Part shown: one piece after another, positions 32,760 to 45,800 of the stretch
Numbering within the stretch: position 1 is the first letter of the stretch
How the letters are laid out: each line of letters starts with the position of its first letter
DNA from: Ganoderma boninense
Taxonomy: Eukaryota > Basidiomycota > Agaricomycetes > Polyporales > Polyporaceae
NCBI GenBank assembly: GCA_002900995.3
Contig: CM035308.1
Coordinates: 1,178,001 to 1,242,000 of the forward strand
Length of the DNA: 64,000 bases
Direction: 5' to 3'
The notes under the pieces: generated by a model
The model's database searches: none
What the model saw: the letters and a program-made list of their open reading frames with translations, nothing else
What the model was told of the DNA's origin: nothing
Position numbers and translations under genes: made by a program

Positions 32760-35327
32760 CCTTGGCATGGCGGGGCTGCCCCCAGCGCTTCCCACTCGCC
32801 CGCCAATCACGCGACTGGGACGAGTCCTGCACGAGGCCGGCAGATCCCGCTCCCCGATGCCACTCCCACCGTGGTCGAGGACGTCCTCCGCTGCAGGCTG
32901 AGCTGCTCCTCCCAACCTCCGTCATGGGCCCTTCCGCAATCATGAATCCTCTTCGCCCAGGATCCTCTCGTCCATCCCTGCGCGCCCTCCCAGCCCTGAC
33001 GCCACCACAGATCGTCGGATGCCACCTCCCTCGTCCTCTCCCCGGGCTCTCGCGCCTGAGCCTGCCGAAGGAGCGCGTCCGCCGCATCTCATGGGAATGC
33101 GAAGCTCACAGCCGCCTCTAACATGAATCACACGACGGACACGCGTACGGACGCAGCCCCAATCGCGCTCTGTCGTGCTCTATGTCCCGCCCGCCGTCCG
33201 TGGTGATTGGGCCACTCCGTTGCGCGTGCCACTCCTTGACAAGGCCAGGCCAGGCTTCCTGTCCTCGCTTTCCAGCCGGTGGCCTTGTGAGCGTTTCAAG
33301 CGTTTCACCATACAATTCCTTAATTGAAGACGCGATGTCAGCTCCGGTCTCGCCCCAGAATCGTCATCGAAAAACGACCGATGACTCTACCTCGCGCCAG
33401 CACCTCGGCTCCTCAAATTTCTCCTGGCTTCTGCGCGGAATCTCCGTCAAGTCTCTGTGCCCTGTTCCCTCTCTCACTCGACGTCCCTCATGGAGAAAGA
33501 GAGGCTACTCACGCTGTAATAGCTCAAATGAAGCTGCGGAACACTCCTCAGTTCGTATCTCCTTCCGCAAGGCAGCCCGCACCCCTCGGTGCCGTAATGG
33601 TGTCTCCCTGACATCGCTAACTCGCGGTCGTGGTACAAGGGTTAGCAAGCGTCAGCGGCTGTCATCGTGAGGTGAGTGTGCATCCCTGTCCACTTCGCTT
33701 TGCCCGGAGGGTGTGCTGCAGCGTGCAGCCTGCCCGCGATTCCGTCAGGCCCTCGGAGGGGAACCTAGTTTCTATGCCTGGCCTGTGGAAGCGCACAAAA
33801 ATTGTCACTCAGCGGTCCAGAGCTCCGCGAAACTTCTTGGCCATGGGCGTACACAGCCCTGCGTCTACAGCGTGGCGAGGTTGTGGCGAGGCTAAAACAC
33901 TCGAGAGCGGGCTTTACGCCATTAGCCGACATTCAAGGGGGACACCTGGCGGCACGAGTGCATAGTCAGGAACAGCGAACACGTCCTCATAACGTCCTTA
34001 GACCTCCCTTATCACCGAAGCTGACATAGCTCCCCCGCCCCCAGACCCGACTTACGGTATGCAGAGTGTGGAATCTCGTGATCCACTCCGACGGCGCATC
34101 GAAGCAGATCGAGCCATTCAGTTGAACAACCTGCCTGCCGGTTGTCGAGGTATGGAAACCTGCAGACCATGGCTTCGCTTCGGCCATATATTTGTCGGGT
34201 CAGCCAGGATCATCGCGCGGGGCGGCGTGAGGGTCTTTCAAATGTCACCGCCGTATGAAATCCATGCATTTAACGAAGCCCGACAATTGCCCGTTCTGGT
34301 GCAGGGCATGCCCTCCTCGCAGGTGCCTAGAACGTTGCCAGTGCTCGTCGAAGCGCCGCAGCCCACACCACGGTTTGCTGGTGTGGTGGTCGGCGAGATC
34401 AATGGCTGGGGGCTGGTGCGTGCACTTCCCTGTTCTGGCAGGATGCTTCTCTTCCTCTTCGATGCGCAGTGCTGCGGCTTCATCCTCGTATGTTTCGCTT
34501 GCGGAGTTAGTGCGGATGTAGAGGTCGCACCTGTAGGAGCTGTCCGCGGAGAGGAGAGCGTCGCTCGGTGATTCGCCTACATGAGGGTCGGTGAATGACG
34601 TTGGACGCTGATGCTCAGGCTTCGAAACAACAGGTTCTACGTGCCTGCGGCTCAAACCCTTGACTACTTCTACTTCCTGTGCGGTGTCCCCGAGTCGGCT
34701 TGCTAGGATCTGCGTTGAAGGATGGACAACTGCATGCGTGCCCTTCGATACAGCTAGGGCTCTATCCGCTACGTGTTCAAGTGCTTCTCAGCACCCATGT
34801 ACCTATCATGACGGCGAAATGGGAGCGATGAACCCATCATCTCCATGGTACACGGCGGTCTTCTATGAGCTCCAGGCTTCCTGGGTCTCACGAATATGAA
34901 TGTACAAGGTGTACATTCGTGGATGCAGTAAGGTGATGGCGGCGAATTCTATTCGCTGGAGTTTGATGCACTCCCTGATGCATTACAGAACAGATACATA
35001 TCGCTCGATTGTTCATGAGTGAAGAATGATAAATCGGATGTTATCAGATGTATGCCTACCAACGTCGTGGCTTGTGAAATGCTGCGACAACGCCTCGAGC
35101 AACCATACAATCATTTTCTCTCTCGCGATCTATGCACTCATGCGAAAGATTGACAGACGGTGGAATACAGAATATGGATTATAGAAGGGGCGTGACGCGA
35201 TTTACAACGATGGATCCGATTACTAAATAAACGATACACAACATCTCAACCGACAGCATATCGACCGCTGTCGCCGCGCATGCGAGGAAGCTGAGGGAGG
35301 AGCGGCGGACGACCACCCAGGGCCCTT
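32760..35327. other. gene-poor region
   Basis: About 2.6 kb with overlapping open frames on both strands near 32.8-33.7 and 34.1-34.6 kb. They lack conserved motifs, plausible exon chains or consistent strand bias. A short hairpin GAATGTAC-AAGGT-GTACATTC lies near 34,897. No gene is supported. Confidence 0.45.
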
Positions 35328-35666
35328 TTAGCACTTCACGCCACACCGAACGCAGCGCTTTTCAACATCGGTGCTGAATTCGTGAAGGGTGAGTGGAACA
35401 TCTATCAACGAAGTGTGGAGATTCGACATACAAAAGACAGATGAGACCGCAGGGGAAGCAGAAGATGGCGGTGAGGATACCGCAGATGCCGTACTTCTTG
35501 CTGGGGTCGTGGTTGCCAGAGGCACACATGTTCATGACTACGCCACATGAACCGGGGTGAGTAAGTCATGAACACTCGAAGATCGGGGAGGGGCACGGGG
35601 AGGGGCACTAAGTGACTCACGGTTGGCCTGGTACTCCGCGCCTGCGTTCATCTGAGCGCCGTTCAT
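35328..35666 (-). CDS. BRI3-like small membrane protein, short form (copy 2)
   Basis: Exons 35666-35621, 35537-35432 and 35373-35328 give only 65 residues. The conserved module is complete: CASGNHD, KYGICGILTAIFCFPCGLIC (hydrophobic, probably membrane-inserted) and KRCVRCG. The proline-rich N-terminal domain of the copies at 5.7 and 37.4 kb is missing, replaced by 15 residues rich in Asn, Ala and Gln. Exon plan and intron phases match the other two copies, so the difference lies in exon 1 alone. A TATATA box lies about 180 bp upstream on the minus strand near 35,845. Family role in fungi is unknown; animal BRI3 is an endolysosomal membrane protein. Confidence 0.72.
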
Positions 35667-37376
35667 GTTGGAAGACAGCGGTGGTATTGGGTGGGGAGGA
35701 GACAGAGATTAAGTGCGTTCGAAAGAACAGCGGTGGGGACGAAGGCGAAAGAAAGGTAAGGAGTCGCCACTGGAGGGCGGAGGCAGCACAGGGAGACGAC
35801 AGACGGGAGTACGATGGGGAGCCATTACCACTCGTCTCGAGCATATATACCTGTGCGCGGGCGGACGCGTCTCAGATTCGCATCTGGATATCTCTCCTTT
35901 TCCCACTCGTGGGGCTCTCCTGAATCTGGATGCTATACTGCCGCGCGGGCGTTGCCTACGATTTTGGAAGTGCCGTTGCAGGGCCGCCCCTATCTCCGCC
36001 CGCCGTGCCAGCCGCCAGATCCACCTGCTGCTGCGTCGACGTCTAAACGCTGTCGACTTGGAATGATAGTGCTGTGTTGAAAGACGGAAGGTGTCACACT
36101 GTATTCTGTGAACGACCCGGTAGCCAAAGCATTGGAATATACGCCAAGTGTAAAATATATGCGAGCAACGACATCATAACGTGTTGATGGAAGTGCAAGA
36201 GGGCCTCAGCCTGGTCCTGTTGTGCACCGCTTCGCGCGCCCGCTGTACCAGTGCGGTCAAATTGGCAGAGCGTGGCTGTGCTCAACACTCACATCAACAC
36301 GTTCGTCGCCACCGGACCCGTACTTCACCAACCAGAGACGACCTCAAAAAATAATTAGTAGCGGGATGACCACCTGGAGAACGGTGGCGAATATAGACGT
36401 CGCAACTCCTTCGCCTCAGCGGCCATCCGCCCTTTACGCTGTGTAACTACCTACTTGTACTTACTTCCATTGGTAGAGTCACGGCGGCGTGGGATGTGAG
36501 CGCCGATTAAGCGCTGATGGACAGGGTCGGAACTATGTAGTTCGTACAACGCAACGTTTAGAAGCTCATAGTCCTTTTGAGGCGCCGAATTTCACTGTAC
36601 ATTTCATTTTGAGAGGACGAATTGACGGAACATGCGTGGTCGGACAGCACGGGCGACAAAACAAATAACTTAGAAGTCTATTGCATCCTGCGTCCTCGCA
36701 AGTTCACACACTGCCTGGAGCCAAGCTGGAGAGGTCACCGTTTGCCTCATCAAAGCATACGGCTGCGGAAAGTGTAGTCGCCACTGCATCCGCAAATATT
36801 GAGATACAGATAACTAACTGATATCAAGAAACTAGAGCAAGAAAGTCACCGTGAAGACTTCGCCACACTTTGACATCTGGCGCTAGAGTCCGGCGTTTGT
36901 CTGAACGCTCTCTGACACCGCCTGCCGACGTGGATTGGACACACCGACATGATCGGATTCTGAAGTTGAAGATGCGCCATGAATATCCTATGCAGGACTT
37001 GGCGGGCCTGTGCACCCACCTGGGGTGATCCCCTCTGGCAGCGTGTACAATGCGATGCACGCCGAGCGCTTTGCAGCACTTCGCGGGCGATACTTGTCTG
37101 ATCCCAGCAGCAATGTGGCGATTCGTATCAAGGTGGGCGCAGATGTGAGAAATCGTCCTCGGAGTCCAAGTAATCGGGATATACGATACTTAATTACAGG
37201 TCGTGCAGCACATTGAGGACACAGGCATGGCATGATGAAGGTCTGGTTGAGTAGAAAGACAACAGGGAAGAGGAGTCAAGTCCATGGACGTCCAACACCG
37301 GAGGATCACGTCGTCATCAGACTGGGAAGATTCTGCATAAACGGTTTCCAACGGAACCCGTGCACAGACCGCCATC
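35667..37376. other. gene-poor spacer
   Basis: Nothing with conserved motifs. The promoter of the short BRI3-like gene lies at its left end. Confidence 0.45.
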
Positions 37377-37944
37377 TTAGGCAACGCGGGAGCCACAGCG
37401 CACGCAACGCTTCTCCTGGTCGCATCTATGCAAGACGAACACGGGGCAAGCACGCGGATGTCAGAACTGACGAAACAAGAGGCAAGGATGAATACGTACA
37501 GAAGAGCGAGGAGACCACAGGGGAAACAGACGATGGCGGTGATGATACCAGCCATGCCGTACTTCGTCGTCACATCGTGGTTGCCCTGTGCACACATCGC
37601 GAACACTGTTTGAACGCATTCATGTTAGCACACTCTGACGACCAAGTGTTACAAGCACACGATGACTCACATTGCTGTTGGTATTGCATACCGGGGTTCA
37701 TCGCAGGTGTGGGTCCCGCGGGGGGATATCCCGACTGGGGGCCAATGGGGCCCTGAGGGCCTCCTTGACCCATGTTGGGATTGTAGGGCTGCTGGAATTG
37801 CGGCGGCGGGGCCCCCTGAGGTGGAGTGCCCGGATACGGCTGTGGAGGCTGCCCCATCTGCGGCGGTGGGCCTTGTGGGTTGTACGCCATCTGGGGCTGA
37901 GAGGGATTGGCGGGGTTGTAGGGAGGGACTTTCTCGTCAATCAT
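37377..37944 (-). CDS. BRI3-like proline-rich small membrane protein (copy 3)
   Basis: Exons 37944-37671, 37605-37500 and 37425-37377 give 142 residues. Residues 1-91 are Pro/Gln/Asn-rich with repeated PPQ and YNP units (PPPQMGQPPQPYPGTPPQ). The C-terminal module is CAQGNHD, KYGMAGIITAIVCFPCGLL, KRCVRCG. The donor of intron 2 is GTACGTA, as in copy 1. Near-identical core residues with copy 1 (KYGMxGIITAIxCFPxGLLALL) show these are recent or conserved paralogues. The protein is probably inserted in an internal membrane by the single hydrophobic segment, with the two Cys clusters on either side. Function is not established in fungi. Confidence 0.75.
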
Positions 37945-39622
37945 CGTTGCTAGTTGAAGTGGGGGGTATGAGAGAAGGAAAGAGATGCGAGGGACAGAAA
38001 GGTAAACCCGTTGGAGCGCGACGTGTTAAAAGGGGTTAGACCGTGGCAAACTGACAGAAGCGATCATATGTCCAAAACGCAAGACTCGGCCTCGTCTGGA
38101 GCGCAAATACACCCGCCAAGAGCGGTGCACGCTGGCGGTGAGGCTCCTGATTGGTCTGCCCCGTCGCTTCCTCCGCGTCGGTCAGTCAAAGTCAACTGAA
38201 GAGATGTGTCTTTTGTCTGTTCGCGTGACTCCAGCCCGGATTAATGCCCGCCGCCACGTGAAGCAATGCGGGATGGAGGTTGCGTTGAGGTCGGTTGATT
38301 TGACTGGAGGGCGTTTTCTGTGCGCAGCATCAGGCAGTATCCTGGAGGTGCACTGCTTGAAGCTATGCAAGTCGCAACAGGCTACATATACTCTGGACTG
38401 CATGGCGATCTGCCGATCTTCTCCAAATTTATGCGAAGGCTGTCCCGGCTATCTCAGTTCATGAAGCCTGGAGGTATTTCTTATGTCACCTAAAAGCCTA
38501 CGACTCCCCTGCTTGGGTTTTGAATTCGAATTGTCAATCAAAGAGTAATGATTGCGATGAAAGGGCTCACAACTCACATCCGATTCCAGAAAGAGGTGTC
38601 TCCGGAAACGTTGGAGATTCGAGTCAGCCTATAAAAATTCAAAACTTAGTAAGTTCGTGCAGGGGAAATCATTCCGTCCGCATAGCCCATTGTTCAATGC
38701 GTATATGGAACCAGCCATCTTCCATTGAAAGAAATGTATAGGCCGCCATTCTTGCAACGGACGCAACGTACGTAGGCAGAAGAGCTCGCGATCGCCGACG
38801 GGGCGGAAGGATGACCTAAGACGAACATCATCTGACATGTGCATGAAGCTCGGAGCGGAACCGAACATACGGAAGTATTCGCACGCGGCCAAGGCACACC
38901 AAACCAGAGGCGCGCGCATCGCTGGCAGGCATTCGAAAGTCGTTAAAAACCTCTAGTCTCACAGGAGAGAGAGCGTCACCTATGTAGCAATGTCTCTGTC
39001 GTGAGGGACAGAACAAACGGCGACAAGGCGGAAATTCTAGAATTCCATTTGTTCCTGCCAGCGAGCAGAAGAAGTTGGCTAAGGAGTGTGAGTGTGCCGA
39101 GTGTAACGGGATACTGTGCAGCGTATGTATGGCTAGGGGGAAATAAGAGGCGGAGGATGAGTATTCAAAAACCAACAAACGAGATAAATTCGAAGAGGGA
39201 AGCGATAGTGGAACGAGGGCAGTGCAGATAGAGTTGACATAGAAAGACAACGACGGCAAACTGAAGTGTAAGCAGGAGGCAGCGGCCGGATGTTAACAGT
39301 GAAACTCCCAATCCAAGATGCCCTGCACGCGCGATGGGGAGTTGAGATTAAGCTACAACGCAAGTTTCAGCAGCATGTCCCACCATCGAATGTAGGTGAC
39401 AAGATATCTGCACTAAGTACGGATGGATCGCGGGGCAAAATGGACATCAGCGCCTTGTTGAGCAAGGAGGAAAGGAAGCTAAAGGAAGACGCACAGTCTA
39501 ATAATACATGATCCAGACCCAACGAAAGCGACAGGCTCCCCAATTACCATGCCTCCGCGTAGTGCACATGTTCAGGTGTTGAATATTCAGGTGTCGACTG
39601 TGAAAGAAGTCCAGTCCAGCCG
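37945..39622. other. gene-poor spacer
   Basis: About 1.7 kb without a supported gene. A minus-strand stretch near 38.75 kb spells RCVRC, recalling the BRI3-like tail, but no other part of that module is nearby. Confidence 0.45.
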
Positions 39623-41680
39623 TTAAACACTTGCCAGGCAGGAAACGTTTGGAGGAGGACGTACAGGGGACAGTGGGCTTTTGCCGTCAATCGCCTTACT
39701 ATTTGGCGACACAGGTGACTCAGCGTACTCCGGGTCTATCCGGATGGTCCGCTGGGTGAACTTCCCAACCATAAGGAAAGTGGGGACGGTTCCTGTCTCC
39801 TGCGCGTCTGTACCCCGCCCTCGGCTTACCCGTCGCGTGTTCAACCTGATGGGTAAGGTTAGTTGAACGCCACATGTCGAAAACCTCCAAGTTTACTCAC
39901 GCGGCTAGGAAGGAGATGGCATACACTGCATGAAGAGTCAGCAATTGTGTATGCATGAGACGACGACCGACTTACTCTTGCTGAGGACAAAGTAGCAAGC
40001 CATGAAGATAAAGTTATCTGGCATGAAGTTGTACTGTAGACTCCATCAGTATTGCAACGTCGGGGATCAAGGCGGAACAAATCAAAACCAGAAACATGTG
40101 GAATGAGACTCGTAGGTCCGGCATATCGTAGGATGGATCGCATAATTGATCTACACGACGCTAGTGTAAGAGTTTGAACAGCTCACCAAAATCAATGTTG
40201 TCAAGCTGATAGCTCTGTAAAGTACAAGAGTCAATATGACAGTAATGATATAGAGTTGGGGCATACGCTGTGACCGCTCCTGTACTGAGGGCGTATAGGA
40301 TCAAGGAGTTGATCATGGAGTCGTCCCTGAAGGCCAGATATATTCCATATCAGATTTTGCCCCAAAACGCAACGAGGGCGCCCAAACGTACTTGCGATGC
40401 CCTGTCCGAAGGTTGCGGAGGAAGAAGCAGAGGGAAAAGGCAATAGCGACATCTGTCGCTACGCCTATACCCAACGAGAGCATGCCGACGGGCCTCATTG
40501 TTTCGAGGTCTTGTAGACTCTTCAGGCGGAAACTACACAAGCGAATGAGAAGACCCTACAGACCAGATGGGATAAGTCATTACTCACCCTCGTACGGTGT
40601 ATACTGAACATTGAGAATTTAGGTTCAAAAATGGCAAAGATAAAGGTGCAGTCGGGTGTGAACAACTTACAAGAGGCCACGCCGACCTCTCCGAGAGTGA
40701 GGAGCACCTAATACGAGCGTCAAAATATTTCTCTGCCAGCGGTAGACAAGATACTCACAATGAATGCGGTTACAAAGATGTTCCGGTTGCTGACTATAAA
40801 CGTTTACTCAGGATTTTTTCTAGAAAAAAATCCTTCCAACCTACATCGCCATACGCGTGAGGCGAAGCTCCTGCAGGACCATCGACTCAGGGATCATGAA
40901 GACGGTTACGGCTGAGTGCTGAACAACTCACAGCTTGACGATCGTCCCCGTGGCCACCTACACGACAACCATCCCCATCAACACGTCGATGCATTTCGAC
41001 GCCGGCCCTCACTCACCCCAAGGGTTATTTGCAGCTAGTCTTGTTGAGCGTCAAATATGTGGCAAGGTGCAATTGCCCCACTCACAATCAGCGACCACAC
41101 TGGTGGTTTAGTCAAGATCGGGAGGAAGCCCCAATTGCTGTACAGCAAAGATTTCAACGTCGACAAAAACAATACGACGACCCAACGCACCTTATGAGGT
41201 AAGTGTACACCGCATGAGCAATTAACGCTTGATCTGCATACTCGATTAACCTGTCGATGTCCATTCCAGGCGGACAGATCTTCAATGTTCCTAACGCTCT
41301 GCGACAAACGGGATACGCACAGCAGCCCAAATACCTATCAATTTGATTCAGAGACTGGATTGGTACGCAAAGACAGTTATGAATCGGCCCACGTACCAGG
41401 AGCTTGTAAAGAGGTTTGTCCAGTGGGTACCGCTTGAAGTACGAATACGTCTGCATGCTCTGGATGCCTAAACACCTATATCAACACAGGAAGACAGGAA
41501 ATTAGCACCTCTCTGCCACGGCAGAACGGGGGGCGTGATTATCGATGCGTAGGGGTAAATGGAGCGTTGATTGGGAAGAGAACAGGAATACCAGAACGAA
41601 TAAGGGACGTACACACAAGAGGCTGCGAAACCAGCGAAAGCCGCTCCGAACGTAGTGTTCTTGTTGATGTTGACCGGCAT
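39623..41680 (-). CDS. DUF6534-type seven-helix membrane protein
   Basis: Minus-strand exons: 41680-41613, 41475-41397, probably 41354-41335, 41250-41191, 41137-41086, 41034-41017, 40957-40932, 40870-40841, 40789-40759, 40707-40671, 40603-40588, 40532-40392, 40326-40267, 40214-40187, 40033-39976, 39925-39901 and 39845-39623. They give about 323 residues. Family marks are the start NTTFGAAFAGFAASC, YFKRYPLDKPLYKLL, VWSLILQITLG, FASRVWRCSNRNIFVTAFI, LGIGVATDVAIAFSLCFFLRNLRTG, MPDNFIFMACYFVLSK and YAISFLAALNTRR. Such proteins are very abundant in agaricomycetes, with seven predicted helices and no known role. The 20 nt exon at 41335 is a guess needed to keep frame; it codes for polar residues where relatives are hydrophobic. 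That junction may therefore be damaged or differently spliced. Confidence 0.72.
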
Positions 41681-42800
41681 TTTCCTCGCGTGGGACTAAG
41701 GGACGAGGACGTGTATCCAGAACCCCAGTGGCCGAGGAGGGGGCAGGGAAGAGGGGAAACAGGGAGTGGCAGGGGAGCGGTACCGATGATGAGGGAGGGA
41801 AAAGGGCCGCAGGAAGGGCGAGAGCGGGGATATAAACGAGTGTGGAGGTTGGCAACAAGTAGGAGGCCAAAGCGAAGCAAGGAGTCTCCGAGGCTCCGGA
41901 GGAAGCTGCGCGGGGGAAGAAAGTCTGAAGTAGCACATGGTTCTCGGCGCTGCAATTTGTGTCCAAAGTTCGGGCAGTCTGGCAAGATCGGGACCGTTTC
42001 CCATCAACACCGGCTGCATCCAGGCCCAAACAACGCTGAGGATTCATCGATGTTCATCAAGAGATGCTGCGCTGCACTGCGACGACAGACCTTGTGGGTG
42101 CAGGCATACGGCAAGCCGCGGATGGAAGTTGTCTGACGGGAGATCGCTCACCCGACAGATTTTTCCCCTTTCGGGACCGCTTTCTCCCCGTCAAATGCAC
42201 GGAGATAAGTGAGGCGCGCCTAATCAAAATTTGGGAGCGATGCGATACACGCTTGATTTCTGACTGTCCCCCTGGCTCAGGTCGGCCTTGTTCATCCCCA
42301 CAGAGGACCATGCGACAACGTCAGATATCCTGCAAATACCTGTCAACGTGGCGTACCGGATGTCTACTAGCAGAGTGCTAGCTCATCCTGCTGATCCATG
42401 GAGACAACAAAGAGGTATACTTACCCGACCTAAAGCCATTTCGTAAGTACGAAGTTTTGAGACTGGCCTGAGACGGCCTGCGGCTCCACGATCACGGAAA
42501 ACCTGCCATATTCCAGGAGCAAAAGATCATCCAGAAGTTATTGCGGCTCGACTACTTTCCCCTTCTGGAATGTATTCATGCATATGGGCGAGGCGCTCCT
42601 TGCGGAAGTTGAGTTTCCACCGGCAGTGCGATCCCCCGGTCCACCAAATCCTCCGCGAAAGCACATGGATCCTCTTCGTGAGCCCAGCGCATCGCCGCCT
42701 CCACTCGCCCGGTCCCCCAACACCCCGTCTGCCTCCATCTACCCCCGCGAGGGGCTTCGATGATTACCCGATGATGACATCCAAAAGTTCTTGAAGCCGC
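41681..42800. other. intergenic region
   Basis: Holds the promoter of the DUF6534 gene (a TTTATAT stretch on the minus strand near 41,833) and the 3' flank of the YEATS gene. No further gene supported. Confidence 0.45.
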
Positions 42801-45800
42801 TTATCCTACGACGGCACCCGTGGTACGCCGCGACCCATCTTCGTCTTCATCCAGGACCACATCTGCTCCGCCTACCGCACCCGTCGGCTCCGTCGCAGTC
42901 GCAGTTGTGTCGCCGCGTGTCGAACTCTCGCCCAACGTCGAGCAGACAAGGAACACCGCGCTGTCGGCGAGCCCCGCCCCCGCATGCCGCACAAGCCCGC
43001 CCAGCACATGTGCGGGCGTGAGCACGCGTCGCACGCCCTCTGTGGCGTCCATCTTGCGGCGTCCGCGGCCGTGTGGCTGGAGATGCTTCTGTCGCGCGTC
43101 GCGAAGCACAGATTCATCATGACGCAATGCCTCCACGCCACGGTCCACAATGCGACGGACGAAGGAGCGCACCGCTATCGCGAGTAACGCAGAGGGTGCG
43201 AGGAGCGCGTTCGCAGTGTCGCGTGGATGCTCGTCAATGCCAGGCACCGTAGACGGCGGGATAAAGTCGGGGGTGGTCGTCCGGAGAGGCCGAGAGGGAC
43301 CCGATAACTTGATTGCTAACGGAGGGCGCCTTGGTGGCGAGAGTAACGGCGACGGAAGTTCAGAGGAAGAAGGCGGTGGTCCCGGGGTAGTGTGATGGCC
43401 TGTATAAGTTGTATCTTGACTCCTGACAATCGCGACGTCGTCGTGGCACGATTCAGGGTTGGCCACAATCCAAGCCTGAAAAGGGTTGTATCGTGAGGAG
43501 GGAAGGCCCGTTATGCGGCGGATCGCGGTTACAAGTCTCGGGTCCGCCACCTGGACCAGTGCAGCGTTGAGCTCCCTCGCGCTGAGCGACGGGGATCCCG
43601 GGAACAGACGCGCGATAGGGTGTGAGGCTGAAAGATCTCCTCCTTCTTCGTCTTCTTCGTGGACAGCGCCTCGCGCGAAGATCGCAGGGTGTAAGGAATA
43701 CGGCAACCCTTCCCAGCCTTCTCGCAGAACTAATCTGCCTGCATGGCGCTGATGTGCAAGAAGAGCAGCAGAATCGGCACTCCCAGAGCCGGATGAAGTT
43801 GTCGAGCCAGCGTGATTGCTGCGACCAAGAAGCATACCAACGTCGACCACAGGCGATCTTGTCGCTTTTGCCTCTTGAAACGTCGTGCACAGTAGCGAAG
43901 CGAGATTCTGGTCCCTGTGTTGCCCAGACGCACTCTTGCCCAGCTTAGTCTCAGTCACAGTGAATGGTGTGTTGCCGGCGACAGAGCGTTCCTCGAGAAG
44001 CGTCGGATGCCATGTGCGCTCCAACCCGCATGCACAACAGTAAGCGGGCGGCCCGGTTAGCTGTGTTCTTGATCCCCGGCTTCGCTTCTGAACATCGACT
44101 TGGGAGGTGGCCGCGTTGCTGCGAGGAAAGAGGCCCTCTTGCTCGAGCCAGTGGAACACATCAGCAGTTGACAACTGAGTAACGGTAGCCGTGTCGGCGG
44201 GAATGGTGTTTGGTGCAGTCTCTCCGTCAGCGGGTGCTGCTGCTTTGAATGTTGATGATTGGGAGACGTGTTGACCATATGCCTCCCGCAGCGCTCTTGC
44301 GCGCGAGATCTAGCGAAGAAGCCCTTTACATCAGTTATCAAGGACCCAGCGCGACAGGAACGAACAACGCGGTTGCGGCAATATAACGAGTAGGTAAATG
44401 GGCACTGACCTCGATCGCCTTGCGCCGGCCATAATTGAGTTTGCGGAACAGAGCTGGGGTGGCCACAAGCGTGTATGGCACCTCGTCGCTCCCGGAGAAG
44501 ACTCGGCCTTTCGTGTCTAATATGTAGATGATCCAAGCTCCTTTAATTATGGGCGTTGTTGCAGAACACTCCGTGAGACGTACCTCGCATTGTCATGGGG
44601 AATTGCGGCAGTAGAGACCTCAATTTTCCTATCCACTCTAGCAAAGAAGAAGCATAATCAGACAGTCCGTCCAAAGCGCATCCAACATGAGGAAAATTGG
44701 CTCACCAGGTTGTTCTTCTCGTTCCTGCTCCTGCTCATCTTTGACATCGGGCTTTGCGGGCGCATGTTCTGCCGACTGCACATCCTCCCACGAAACCGCT
44801 CGCACGTCGTCTCGTACAGGCAGGAGTTCTGTGTGCCGATCGAGCTCAACGTCAAACACCTGTTCGTCTCCCAGCTGCGCGGTTGTATACTGCATCGGAT
44901 CGAGCTGTACGTAAAGACAGTTATAGAATCCGATCCAAACGGGCAACTATGTGGAACGAAGCGTACGCACTTCAACCCAATGTTCGATCTCCGTTTCAGC
45001 ATTCATGGTACCTGCCCAGGTGAACGCCAAGCGTGCGAGGAAGGGTTGATCTGTGGTACTCGTGATGACGAATGGAGGCTCGGACAGCGCGATTGGTTCA
45101 GAGAGCGTTGACGGGGGTGGGTCCGACGCCGAACTTACGGTCAGTTTGCTAAGGACCGAAGAGATCGGGAGAGACTGTTCGAAAGATTGCGCACGTCAGA
45201 GAGGAACAACGAACGAGGAGCACCATGTGGGTGGGCGACATACGTATGATGGAGATGTGACAGCAATTCGCCAGCGATAGGAATGATTGGGACGGTCTGG
45301 CGGCCGACGATCTACAGAAGGATACTGCTTGGTCAGAGCGGCTATTGCGCGTTGAGAAGGAAGACTCACCGGAGGGAATGTAGAGACTGAAGTCTGACAC
45401 CTGGACACGGGCAGCGATGTGGAACCGTGTTCCCGCAAGCATATGGAGACTAGAGGAGTTTTCCCTCGTAGAGGCATCCAGTTGAGGACCCAAAGTCTCG
45501 ACAACTTTCTCGTCTACACCATTCGTGTGCAACTCGGCTAGAGGTACGACCTCGTCCAAATCCTTCCGGGCGGCATTTCTGTGTGTATAGGATTTGCGCC
45601 ACATCTTCCTGAGCTGCAACCCAGATCCGCCTGGGGTCTTCTCGATGTCAACCGTGTCGTCCTCGTTCGCGCGTACGTTGATGCATCGTTGTTTGGGGAT
45701 ACGGCCAAGAAACTGTGCAAGAGCAGGTGTGTCGACGTGGTACCCTAGGGTCTTCGTCGCATGAGCCGTCGGTTGCGAGGCTGATGATACTGAAGAGTCG

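Noticed and set aside
32760..35327. Overlapping open frames at 32.8-33.7 and 34.1-34.6 kb as genes
   Set aside because: Both strands are open over the same bases, composition is Arg/Ser/Pro-rich as in random GC-rich DNA, and no splice chain or motif supports either strand.
38690..38800. Minus-strand RCVRC stretch as a fourth BRI3-like gene
   Set aside because: Only five residues match. The GNHD motif and the hydrophobic FPxG segment are absent from the surrounding kilobase.
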